Positions 13,860 through 21,701 of a stretch of DNA of 38,517 nucleotides are shown here, in pieces (within the stretch, counting starts at the first letter, position 1; the number at the start of each line of letters is the position of its first letter). The notes beneath the pieces are model-generated. The model worked only from the letters and a program-made list of their open reading frames with translations, made no database searches and was not told where the DNA came from. The position numbers and the translations under genes were made by a program. The stretch is from Spirochaetota bacterium. Lineage in GTDB: Bacteria > Spirochaetota > Brachyspiria > Brachyspirales > JACRPF01. The stretch covers positions 1 through 38,517 of the forward strand of contig JBBTBY010000031.1 in NCBI GenBank assembly GCA_038043445.1, in the 5' to 3' direction.

Positions 13860-14903
13860 ATGGCCTCACGTAGAGAAAAACACCCGTACATGCTCGTAAA
13901 AGACCGCATCAAAGACATGGCCAGGCGCGGCATCGTCGCCCCCGGACAAGCCGTGCCTTCGGTGCGCCACATGATGCGTGTGACCGGGCTCTCGGCAGTT
14001 ACCGTACAGCGCGCATACACGGAACTCAAGCAGGAGGGCGTCCTCTTCTCGCGGCACGGCGCCGGATATTTCATCGCGGATAAGAAGAAGCGTTCAAGCA
14101 TCGTGGAGATATTCCTCCCGTCGGAGCATCTCACGCTGTATCTCCTCTTCCTGCAGGGCGCGCACGCCGCCGCTGCGAAAGCGGGTCTTACGCTCCGTCT
14201 CCATGACCTTGATACCGATAAGCTTGCCTGGGGGCGTGAGACGATGCGCCTTCTTTCCGACGCGAAACGTGAAGGGTCCAGCGTCATTTTCATACAGGAA
14301 GCGTTCAACGATGTCAGGGAGCGCTGCAGGGATACCGCGATTTCATCGCCGTTCGTGACCGTGGAGTGGATGCTCCCGGGTGCCGCCGCCGTTGTCAACG
14401 ATTATGAGCGATCGGCGGCGATGGGGCTCGAGTATCTTGTGAAAAAGCGTTCGGCAAAGCGCATCCTTGTGCTCACGGGAAGAGAGAATCAGTACAATGC
14501 ACAGCTGAAGCTGAAGGGCATTCGGGAAGCAGCAGAACGTCTCTCCATTGCCGATATCGATTATCGCGCTACCGATTTCGATGCCTATTCGGCGTACCAT
14601 GAAGCCAAGCGCTATCTGAAGAACGCCCGCCCTCACGCCGTTTTCTGCGCGAACGATTACGAAGCCATCGGCGTGTGCGGGGCGCTCACCGAAGCAGGGC
14701 TGCTCCCCGGCAAGGGAGTCGCCGTGCTCGGCTACGGAAATTTCATCGACAAAGCGACATCGCATTTCCCGATAACGACCATCGATCAGCGATGGCGCGA
14801 CATGGGCGAAAAAGCGGTGGATATGATAGCGGCGAAGGTCCGCGGGGAAGCCTTTGTACCGGTCATGGAAATACCGGCCCGATTCGTGAACGGCGCGACG
14901 TAG
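13860..14903 (+). CDS. GntR-type reader head fused to a LacI-type sensor: likely operon regulator
   Basis: The ATG at 13860 follows GAGGA and gives 347 residues. Residues 1-76 form a GntR winged helix (KDRIKDMARRGIVAPGQAVP, MRVTGLSAVTVQRAYTELKQEGVL, then the wing SRHGAGYFI). Residues about 80-347 form a type-1 periplasmic-binding fold, as in LacI/GalR, with RILVLTGRENQYNAQLKLKG and AVFCANDYEAIGV. The same combination is found in AraR, a repressor released by its sugar. Being the last gene of the fucose operon, it probably binds TGTACTAGTACA upstream of the fucosidase (9298-9309) and autoregulates. The effector is inferred to be L-fucose or an intermediate. It converges with the CDF-like gene, with a 3-nt gap. 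Confidence 0.85.
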   Translation: MASRREKHPYMLVKDRIKDMARRGIVAPGQAVPSVRHMMRVTGLSAVTVQRAYTELKQEGVLFSRHGAGYFIADKKKRSSIVEIFLPSEHLTLYLLFLQGAHAAAAKAGLTLRLHDLDTDKLAWGRETMRLLSDAKREGSSVIFIQEAFNDVRERCRDTAISSPFVTVEWMLPGAAAVVNDYERSAAMGLEYLVKKRSAKRILVLTGRENQYNAQLKLKGIREAAERLSIADIDYRATDFDAYSAYHEAKRYLKNARPHAVFCANDYEAIGVCGALTEAGLLPGKGVAVLGYGNFIDKATSHFPITTIDQRWRDMGEKAVDMIAAKVRGEAFVPVMEIPARFVNGAT

Positions 14904-14906
14904 CGC

Positions 14907-16067
14907 TCAGCGGCGATCTGCCGTTTCAATGACCACGCGAAGCTTCGGATGTTTCCCGAGCATCTCGCGCTCGATACGCGTGCGGATCTCATCGGCACGT
15001 TCGGGAATAGTGGACCTGTCCAGCGTCAGTGCGCAATGGAAGACACCGCTTTCGGCATCGCCTTCGATGCGTACGCGCGTCACTGCGGACACCTCGCTCA
15101 TATGCCGCGTAACACGCTCCACATCCTCCCTGAGGTGAGCGACATCGCCCGCCGCGGTCGACACCGGGCGCGGACGGATTATCGCCCTGACCGACAGCTT
15201 TTTCTCAAGCAGCGACTCTGCCGCATCGCACGTGCTCGTCGCCGCCGTGAACGACATGGAGTCGTCGATATCGGCATCGAAGGAAACGATACTCTTCTTC
15301 CCGTACGTATGCACGGCTATCGAATGTATGCCGAGAATGCCCGGGACGCCCTGGGCGGCGCTGCGTATCGCATCGAGGAACGCACCATCCGGCGATTCGC
15401 CGCGCATGGAGAATATCGATTCCTTGGCGATGTCAAAACCGTTATAGATGATCACACCCGAGAGTATGAGCCCCATGACGCCGTCGATGATCGACTGTAC
15501 GCCGAAAAGCCGAAGGAGAAAGCCCACGAGCACGATGGCGGTTATCACCGTATCACGGCGCGCGTTGAGCGTGGCCGTCCGGGCGCTCTGCGTACCGAGC
15601 ACCGAGCCCAATGATGCCGCGAAGAACGAAAGCCAGAGATTGACGCAGACGACCGCGGCGATGACCGCAATGGCGACGATGTTCGCCGCTACCGGCTGCG
15701 GCGTCAGTATGCGTTCGAGCGACGCCTTGCCGAATTCGACCCCGGTGATGATAAGGACGAACGCGATGCTGAAGAGCACTACACGCCGCACTCGTTCGGT
15801 CTTGAACGTCTCATGGGCACCGACGAGCCGCGTATGCGGGGAAAAGAACTGTACGGACGGCGGCACCACGGACGCCCAGGCGTGCACCCCATCGGCGACG
15901 AGCGCAGCCGAATTCGCAACGATACCCGTAACGAAACGGATCACCCCGAGCATGATGCCGAAGCCGATGAGCGACACATGATGCACATAGAGATACCGCA
16001 GGCGTACATCGGCATCGCCTGTTCGTGTATATCCCGGTATGAGCCGCTTAAGGATGAACCGAATCAT
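14907..16067 (-). CDS. Cation-diffusion-facilitator-like transporter with altered metal ligands
   Basis: The ATG at 16067 is preceded by a purine run and gives 386 residues; an in-frame ATG at 16097 would add ten and overlap the upstream gene more. Six hydrophobic segments and an extended cytoplasmic C-terminus (about residues 235-386) match the CDF fold. In CDF proteins TM2 carries [HD]-x3-D and TM5 H-x3-D, which bind the transported metal. Here TM2 reads ADGVHAWAS, with His62 present but Ser66 at the Asp position, and TM5 reads LNARRD, with Asn168 at the His position and Asp172 kept. Two of four ligands are therefore replaced, so the ion may be unusual or transport lost. The long tail resembles the CDF cytoplasmic dimer domain, possibly duplicated. 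Confidence 0.78.
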   Translation of the reverse strand: MIRFILKRLIPGYTRTGDADVRLRYLYVHHVSLIGFGIMLGVIRFVTGIVANSAALVADGVHAWASVVPPSVQFFSPHTRLVGAHETFKTERVRRVVLFSIAFVLIITGVEFGKASLERILTPQPVAANIVAIAVIAAVVCVNLWLSFFAASLGSVLGTQSARTATLNARRDTVITAIVLVGFLLRLFGVQSIIDGVMGLILSGVIIYNGFDIAKESIFSMRGESPDGAFLDAIRSAAQGVPGILGIHSIAVHTYGKKSIVSFDADIDDSMSFTAATSTCDAAESLLEKKLSVRAIIRPRPVSTAAGDVAHLREDVERVTRHMSEVSAVTRVRIEGDAESGVFHCALTLDRSTIPERADEIRTRIEREMLGKHPKLRVVIETADRR

Positions 16068-16884
16068 CTTTCTTCGCCTTTCGGTCGCTCGGGTCATAGA
16101 GCGTCATGCGGTTGCGGTCCTTGACCTTCACGTCGTCGCCGCCCATCTTGTTGATCGTGGTGCGCAGCTTTTCGATGAGTTCATCAAGATAAAGGCGGAA
16201 GAACACGTCCGCATATACCGAACTGCGATCAAGAGCTATCGTCATGATATTGGTGCGGTCGTCGAACATATCGACGAACACGAAATATTTCTTTGCATCG
16301 GCATCCTTGTCGTTGAAGTACTTCGAATGCTCCTCTTCCATGACCGACGTGTTGAAGATGAAGCCGAGAAGGAGGTACAGGAGATGCGGCGGCGTACGGT
16401 TCTGCATGTATTCATCTTCCGAACGCTTTACCATCACATGATTGAAATTGTTCTCGGAGAGTATCGACTGCTCGGTTATCGTCTTGTCATAGGAAAAATT
16501 CGGCCGCTGAATACCGCCGATGGTGACCGTCGAGAGCAGATTGGAGAAACAGTGATTGGTGACGTGATCGACGAATTTCCCGGAATTGATGCTGCCGCCC
16601 ATGATGAAACGGAACACGTTCGAAAGATCGAGCCGCGAGCGCTTGAAATACATGTCGGATACGGCCTGGGCGAAGAGCGCATTGAGGATGTTCTTGTAAT
16701 TCGCGAACGCCGCCTTGTACGCTTCCTTCTCCACCGGCGTAAGGATGCCCTTTTTCGCTCCCTGTATCATCTGGGGAAAATTCTTCAGCCCCTGCGAGTT
16801 CTGCGGGTTGTTCTTGAGCAGGTTCTCGACTATCTGCATGCGGTTCGTATAGATGTCGTGCTGATATGTTTCGGTTTTTGTCAT
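16048..16884 (-). CDS. Protein of unknown function upstream of the CDF-like gene
   Basis: The ATG at 16884 is preceded by GCGAGG and gives 278 residues; a GTG at 16929 is less likely. I do not recognise the family. The protein is soluble, mixed helical, rich in Asn, Tyr and Phe, with segments such as LSNVFRFIMGGSINSGKFVDHVTNHC and YFVFVDMFDDRTNIM, and a highly charged tail (DDVKVKDRNR..). No metal or nucleotide motif stands out. The gene overlaps the start of the CDF-like gene by 20 nt and they probably form an operon, with the promoter at 16919-16946. A lineage-specific protein working with the transporter is possible but unsupported. Confidence 0.72.
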   Translation of the reverse strand: MTKTETYQHDIYTNRMQIVENLLKNNPQNSQGLKNFPQMIQGAKKGILTPVEKEAYKAAFANYKNILNALFAQAVSDMYFKRSRLDLSNVFRFIMGGSINSGKFVDHVTNHCFSNLLSTVTIGGIQRPNFSYDKTITEQSILSENNFNHVMVKRSEDEYMQNRTPPHLLYLLLGFIFNTSVMEEEHSKYFNDKDADAKKYFVFVDMFDDRTNIMTIALDRSSVYADVFFRLYLDELIEKLRTTINKMGGDDVKVKDRNRMTLYDPSDRKAKKDDSVHP

Positions 16885-16918
16885 ACGGGCCTCGCTTGGT
16901 TCCCCAAGCGCTCCCTGT

Positions 16919-16946
16919 AGTATAATCACAATGGGAAAAAATGCAA
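16919..16946 (-). promoter_or_regulatory. Promoter of the unknown protein/CDF operon
   Basis: On the minus strand TTGCAT (16941-16946) and TATACT (16919-16924) are separated by 16 nt. The leader would be about 28 nt. It diverges from the GH20 promoter on the plus strand, whose TATAAT is at 16974-16979. Confidence 0.6.
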
Positions 16947-16973
16947 TAATCTGTACTTTCCGGACTTTTCCGG

Positions 16974-16979
16974 TATAAT
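16974..16979 (+). promoter_or_regulatory. -10 box of the GH20-pdxB operon
   Basis: An exact TATAAT lies 26 nt before the GH20 ATG. The -35 position (CTGTAC, 16951-16956, 17-nt spacing) is poor, so an activator may be needed. A CCGG-ACTTTT-CCGG arrangement occupies the spacer. Confidence 0.5.
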
Positions 16980-17005
16980 ACCGTCACATCCATCAAGGAC
17001 GGCAC

Positions 17006-18409
17006 ATGAAGTTCAACGGCATCATGATCGACTGCGCGCGCATCATCGAACGGCACGAGTACTACTACCGGCTCGTGGATTTCATGGCATCGTGGGGGAT
17101 GAACACGCTCCTCTTCCATTTCACCGACGACACCGGCTGCTCGATCGCGCTGCCCGGCTTCGAACACATCGCGGCAAAGAACGCGTTCACCGCGCTCGAG
17201 ATGAAAAAGCTCATCGCCCATGCGAAAAAGAACGGCATCGATATCATCCCCGAGCTCGAGACGTTCGGCCACACGCGGTATCTCACCGACACGAAGAAGT
17301 ATGCGCATCTGTACGCGGGCAAAAGAACGAAGGAACTGACGTTCAATGCCATCGATCCCGTCTCCGCGGAAAGCCGCGATATCATGAAGAAGCTTATCCG
17401 TGCAGTGAAGAAAGTTTTTTCGAGCGAGTACATCCATATCGGCTGCGATGAAGTGAACCTCGCCGAATACTGTAAGAAGAATAAAAGTGATGAGGCCGAT
17501 GTATGGACATCGTATGTCAACGCCGTCATCGGCATGGTGAAGGACGCGGACAGGACACCGATGATGTGGGCCGATCACCCGACAAAAAGCGCCGCTATCG
17601 CCGCAAAGCTCAGGAAGGACGTCATACTCATCGATTGGCGCTACCATCGCACAGTGAAGGACGATGTCTACGCCGGACTTTCCAGGGCCGGCTTCAGGAA
17701 GATCGTCGTCGCACCGTCCATCGCCTGCTGGGAATACCGCTTTCTCCCGGCAGCTATCGCGCTTGAGAACACCGAAAAAATGATCGGCTTCAACGCAAAG
17801 CACAAAGGCATGGGCGTGCTCACGACGATATGGTGCCCGTTCCGCTATCTGCAGGATGCGCTCTGGTACGGCATAGCGTTCAGCGCATTTGCGGTGCGGT
17901 CGCGGGGGAAAGTGAGCCGCGCGAAGTTCAACGAAGCGTTCGCGGAGAACGTGTTCAGCTCGGACTGCAAAGGTCCTATCGCCTCGATACTTTCCCATTA
18001 TCCGATGCTGACGATAGACCATCGTGCCGCGCGTGCGATAACCGGAAAAAAACCGGACGCATCCGTCATAGCCGAAATGAAGACCGTCCACACCCTCGCC
18101 AAAGAAGTGCTCGATCTTTCCACCTGGTACCGGCCGCAGAAGAACGAACGCATCTATGAAGCGATGCTCCTCGCAGCGACATGCGCCTATCTCGTGAGCG
18201 GACACACCGTTTTTCAGGGCGCGACCGATACCGTCGAACGCAGCGCTTATAACGAACTCCTGCGCTCGACGATGAAGGACCTTTCTCTGGACTGGGACAA
18301 TACCCGCTTCGCCGACGATCCGCAGAAACGCAAGCCGAAATTCCCGGGGCATGAGGATCAATTCGTCCTCACGCTCATCGAAGCGCTTTCCGCCGGGACG
18401 GGAAAATAG
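17006..18409 (+). CDS. GH20 beta-N-acetylhexosaminidase-like catalytic domain
   Basis: This 467-residue protein starts directly in a (beta/alpha)8 barrel without signal peptide or the N-terminal beta domain usual in GH20 enzymes. NTLLFHFTDDTG (33-44), IDIIPELETFGHT (78-90) and YIHIGCDEVN (142-151) are diagnostic; Asp148-Glu149 is the catalytic pair, in which Glu donates the proton and Asp positions the substrate's acetamido group. The family removes terminal GlcNAc or GalNAc. Cytoplasmic location points to recycling of imported amino-sugar oligosaccharides or cell-wall fragments. A ribosome binding site (AAGGAC) supports the start. pdxB follows after one base, an operon by spacing rather than by obvious function. 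Confidence 0.85.
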   Translation: MKFNGIMIDCARIIERHEYYYRLVDFMASWGMNTLLFHFTDDTGCSIALPGFEHIAAKNAFTALEMKKLIAHAKKNGIDIIPELETFGHTRYLTDTKKYAHLYAGKRTKELTFNAIDPVSAESRDIMKKLIRAVKKVFSSEYIHIGCDEVNLAEYCKKNKSDEADVWTSYVNAVIGMVKDADRTPMMWADHPTKSAAIAAKLRKDVILIDWRYHRTVKDDVYAGLSRAGFRKIVVAPSIACWEYRFLPAAIALENTEKMIGFNAKHKGMGVLTTIWCPFRYLQDALWYGIAFSAFAVRSRGKVSRAKFNEAFAENVFSSDCKGPIASILSHYPMLTIDHRAARAITGKKPDASVIAEMKTVHTLAKEVLDLSTWYRPQKNERIYEAMLLAATCAYLVSGHTVFQGATDTVERSAYNELLRSTMKDLSLDWDNTRFADDPQKRKPKFPGHEDQFVLTLIEALSAGTGK

Positions 18410-18410
18410 C

Positions 18411-19544
18411 ATGCCGCTCAATATCGTTGCCGACGAGAATATCCCCTTCGCCGGGGAGGCGTTCTCGTCCATCGGCACCGTGACGCTTGCGAAAGGAAGG
18501 GCTGTCACACGCGATATGCTCCTGCATGCGGATGCACTCGCGGTCCGTTCGGTCACGAAAGTGAACGAAGCGCTCCTTGCCGGCACGGCCGTGAAATATG
18601 TCACCACCGCGACGATAGGCTACGATCATATCGACCGCGGCTACCTTGACCGCGCCGGTATCGGTTTTGCCTCAGCCCCGGGGAGCAACGCGAATTCCGT
18701 GAGTGAATACATCACGAGCGCCATACTCGCCGTAGGTGCGCTGAGCGGCATTTCGTGGCGCGGCAGGAGCATCGGCATCATCGGCGTCGGGAATGTCGGG
18801 AGCATCGTGGCGAAAAAAGCGTCGGCGCTTGGGCTCATACCCGTATTGAACGACCCCCCGCTCGCGGAAAGTACCGGCGACGCGAAATACCGCCCCATCG
18901 ATGAAGCGCTCGAGTGCGATATCATCACGATACATACGCCCCTTGAGAAGGGCGGTGCGCATCCCACGTACCGGCTTGCGAACGCATCGTTCTTTCAGCG
19001 CATGAAGCGATGCACGCTCTTCATCAATTCATCGCGCGGGAAAGTGACGGAACAGGCCGCGCTCAGGAACGCGATCAAGAGCGGTCACGTCCGTCATGCG
19101 GTGCTCGACGTGTTCGATACCGAACCGAATATAACCCCCGCCGATGTCGAGGGCATCACCTATAGTACGCCGCATATCGCCGGCTATTCGTATGACGGGA
19201 AAGTGAACGGCACCGCGATGAACTATGCCTCCATCTGCGCTCATTTCGGCATCGCCCCGTCATGGGACTTCCGCGCGTCTCTGCCGAGAACGGACACGCC
19301 GTCGGTGACCGTCGATCCGTCACTCGATGCGGAGCGTACGCTCTGGGAGGCGGTACGCGCGCTTTACGATATCCGTGCCGACGACAAGGCGCTGCGCGGC
19401 GTACTTACTTCGGAAAGCGATGTCGCCAAGGGGTTCGACCGCCTCAGGAAAGAGTACCGCGTGCGGCGCGAATTCATGCACACACGTGTCACCGCGAACA
19501 CGGATGCACACGCATCGCTCAGGACGCTCGGATTCATAGTCTAA
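18411..19544 (+). CDS. pdxB: 4-phosphoerythronate dehydrogenase PdxB
   Basis: This 377-residue protein is a D-2-hydroxyacid dehydrogenase of PdxB type. TIGYDHID (68-75) and SAPGSNANSVSEYI (88-101) are characteristic of PdxB, GIIGVGNVGSIVA (122-134) is the NAD-binding loop, and Arg209 (NSSRG), Glu238 (DTEP) and His255 (TPHIAG) form the catalytic set. The C-terminal region after about residue 290 fits the PdxB dimerisation domain. The enzyme oxidises 4-phospho-D-erythronate in the deoxyxylulose-phosphate-dependent pathway to pyridoxal phosphate. The start is placed one base after the GH20 stop. The other pdx genes are not in the window. Confidence 0.87.
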   Translation: MPLNIVADENIPFAGEAFSSIGTVTLAKGRAVTRDMLLHADALAVRSVTKVNEALLAGTAVKYVTTATIGYDHIDRGYLDRAGIGFASAPGSNANSVSEYITSAILAVGALSGISWRGRSIGIIGVGNVGSIVAKKASALGLIPVLNDPPLAESTGDAKYRPIDEALECDIITIHTPLEKGGAHPTYRLANASFFQRMKRCTLFINSSRGKVTEQAALRNAIKSGHVRHAVLDVFDTEPNITPADVEGITYSTPHIAGYSYDGKVNGTAMNYASICAHFGIAPSWDFRASLPRTDTPSVTVDPSLDAERTLWEAVRALYDIRADDKALRGVLTSESDVAKGFDRLRKEYRVRREFMHTRVTANTDAHASLRTLGFIV

Positions 19545-19555
19545 GGGGGAACAGT

Positions 19556-19975
19556 ATGGATGTTTTCACGAAAGATGAGGCCATGCTCGCTGTCGTCTGG
19601 TATATCGCGCATATGAACGGGGTGACGGATAAAGAGAAGAACATCATCGCGACCGCGCTCATACCCATGGAGAAAATATCGGGCGCTGCAGAGGAAAAAG
19701 CACGGGCAAAATGGGATTTCCTCGCCGGCAGGGACCCGCGTATCATTGACGATCTCGCCGTCCTTGCGGCACGGCATCTTTCCATCGAAGAGCGCGTGCG
19801 CATACTCGCCTGGGGACTTATTGTCGCGGGGGGAAGCAAGGAAACGGAAGGCGCGGAAAAGCTCGAGGTCGATATCATCATCGATCTTGCGCTTCGCTTC
19901 CGCGTGGAAACGAGCGACATCATCCTGAAAGCACGGGCGATAGCGATGCAGATGCGAAAGGAATTGAAAGGGTGA
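19556..19975 (+). CDS. Small helical protein, possibly TerB-like
   Basis: The ATG at 19556 follows GGGGGA and gives 139 residues. The protein is nearly all alpha-helical, beginning MDVFTKDEAMLAVVWYIAHMNGVTDKEKNIIA. This resembles the first repeat of TerB-type domains, where a segment ‘DGxIdxxE’ joins two helices, here seen as NGVTDKEK. The match is weak. No membrane segment or Cys cluster is present. It is 11 nt after pdxB, probably co-transcribed, and converges on the HD-domain gene with a 3-nt gap. Confidence 0.65.
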   Translation: MDVFTKDEAMLAVVWYIAHMNGVTDKEKNIIATALIPMEKISGAAEEKARAKWDFLAGRDPRIIDDLAVLAARHLSIEERVRILAWGLIVAGGSKETEGAEKLEVDIIIDLALRFRVETSDIILKARAIAMQMRKELKG

Positions 19976-19978
19976 ACG

Positions 19979-21436
19979 CTACTCCCTGAGGAAGGAGCCG
20001 ATCACCTTCACCTCGGAAAAATCCTCGTTCTCGGAATGCGCAAGGAAATCGACGAAGAGATCGAAAAGTATGGGGTCTATCTTCTGTTCGCGCTCGACGA
20101 AGTCCCGCTTGATCAGCTCAAGCGCCTCATAGGGTGAATAGGCGCGGCTCCGATAACGGCGCGCGGGGTCGGTGAGCGCGTCGAACACGTCGAGCACCTC
20201 GAGCGCTTTCACCGGGAAATAACCGATAGCGTTGAAATTCTCCACGGAATCGCAGTGATAGGACACCGCGAACTGATGCTTCTGGCTCATATCCTCGAAT
20301 TCGCTGCGCACTTCGTAGGCATCGTGCAGCACGCCGTAGCCGGAAGAATGACCGGAATATTCATGATGGAGCGCCGCCATGAGCGCCACTTCCTTGGGAT
20401 AGGTCGCGGTGCGCACGATAAGATTATATCCATTGTACACATGCCGTTTGATACGGGCGTAATCGCGGCTTTCCTCTCCCTCGAAATAATCGAGGTTCTC
20501 TATCTTCCCGATGTCATGCAGGAGCGCGCCGACGGCGAGCGTAAGAAAATCGCGCCCGTCGACGCGCGACATGCCGCGTTCGAAGACCTGCTCGAGCGAG
20601 CGCACCTCCTCACGATTCGTAAGAAGACGCCGGTAGTAGGGCTGATAATAGTTCTGGAAACGGAGCCGCAGCTTGGTGACAAGCCCCTTGTTCATGCACT
20701 CGTTGTAATAGAACAGGAATTGGATGAAATTGATGAACACCCTGTCCGTATGGTAGATCGTATTCCCCTCGGCGTAGGGCTTGAACCTGAGGAACACCTG
20801 CCGCATCTCCTCGTTCTGGCCGACCACCTGCGTAATGGAATTGACGAGCGAGCGGGTAAGCTTGGCGATGCCGCGCATCTCGCGGCGTACCGCTTCATCG
20901 TTCTTATCGTTCAAACCGAGCTGCGACATCGATTCGATGAGCGACGTCTTCGATATGAGCTGCGCATCCGTGCTCGCGGTGAGCACTTCCCCCGCATCGC
21001 GCTCGGTCACCGCTTCCGCCGGCTTTGCTGCTATCTCAGAAAGCCGTTCAGCGCTTTCGGCGAGCATATCCTCGCGCTCATCATTATCCGCCTTGACGAT
21101 CTGTTCTGTCCGGCTCGTGAGCTCAATGTCCGCAGCAGTATCCGGTACGGTCTCGCGCACGACCTCGGAGGGCGGAACGCTGAAGCGTTCTGTGCGGAAC
21201 GTCCGTATCGCATCGCGCCAGTCGCCGCGCGTAAAGAGCGTAAGCGACGCCACATATTTCCTGTTCTTTCCGAGCAGAAGGTCCAGATTGACGATGGGCA
21301 CCTCGGCGAGCGATCCGTCCTTCTTGCGTCGGAACACCGGAATGGAGCAGGCGAGAAGTTCCGAGTGATGGGCGATCACCTCATCGAGCGAAATGGTATC
21401 GTACTCGCGCTCGTTCACCTTCTCCTCGCCGTTCAT
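19979..21436 (-). CDS. HD-domain protein of degenerate HD-GYP type
   Basis: This 485-residue protein has three parts. Residues 1-90 form an unnamed N-terminal domain (IPVFRRKKDGSLAEVPIVNLDLLLG). Residues 95-180 are acidic and probably disordered or coiled. Residues 260-485 form an HD domain: HD307-308 in LLHDIGKI, His332 in RIKRHVYNGY, HHE at 357-359 and GYG (366-368) where HD-GYP enzymes have GYP, followed by FDALTDPARRYR. HD-GYP proteins hydrolyse cyclic di-GMP. Most metal-binding residues survive here, so phosphodiesterase activity is possible. The gene is the last of a DUF2723-xseB-HD operon. The start at 21436 has only a weak ribosome binding site. Confidence 0.82.
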   Translation of the reverse strand: MNGEEKVNEREYDTISLDEVIAHHSELLACSIPVFRRKKDGSLAEVPIVNLDLLLGKNRKYVASLTLFTRGDWRDAIRTFRTERFSVPPSEVVRETVPDTAADIELTSRTEQIVKADNDEREDMLAESAERLSEIAAKPAEAVTERDAGEVLTASTDAQLISKTSLIESMSQLGLNDKNDEAVRREMRGIAKLTRSLVNSITQVVGQNEEMRQVFLRFKPYAEGNTIYHTDRVFINFIQFLFYYNECMNKGLVTKLRLRFQNYYQPYYRRLLTNREEVRSLEQVFERGMSRVDGRDFLTLAVGALLHDIGKIENLDYFEGEESRDYARIKRHVYNGYNLIVRTATYPKEVALMAALHHEYSGHSSGYGVLHDAYEVRSEFEDMSQKHQFAVSYHCDSVENFNAIGYFPVKALEVLDVFDALTDPARRYRSRAYSPYEALELIKRDFVEREQKIDPILFDLFVDFLAHSENEDFSEVKVIGSFLRE

Positions 21437-21451
21437 GTGCGCACGTACCGC

Positions 21452-21700
21452 CTATTCGCCGTCATTCGCTTGTTCAAAAAGCTCAAGCCGCATCGCTTTC
21501 TCGCCGCCCTTGCCCGACTTGAGCATCTTTACCTGACGCTCATACCCGGCAAGCTGTTCGGAGCAGACCTTGGCAAGTTTTGTTCCCTTCTCAAAAAGGG
21601 TGAACGACTTATCGAGGTCGGGCTCTTCATTCTCGAGCTTGGCGACAATGCCCTCAAGCTCCTTGAACGCCTCCTCGAATTTTATCCGCTTCTCGGCCAT
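21452..21700 (-). CDS. xseB: Exodeoxyribonuclease VII small subunit
   Basis: The ATG at 21700 gives 82 residues, the usual XseB length. The core IKFEEAFKELEGIVAKLENEEPDLDKSFTLFEKGTKL is diagnostic: paired helices that wrap around XseA. Exonuclease VII degrades single-stranded DNA and functions in repair. The start is one base after the upstream DUF2723 stop, so the genes are coupled. xseA is not in the window, which is common. Confidence 0.92.
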   Translation of the reverse strand: MAEKRIKFEEAFKELEGIVAKLENEEPDLDKSFTLFEKGTKLAKVCSEQLAGYERQVKMLKSGKGGEKAMRLELFEQANDGE

Positions 21701-21701
21701 A

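Noticed and set aside
16487-18607. 706-codon minus-strand open frame
   Set aside because: It is a shadow of the GH20 and pdxB genes; those have clear motifs, starts and spacing on the + strand.
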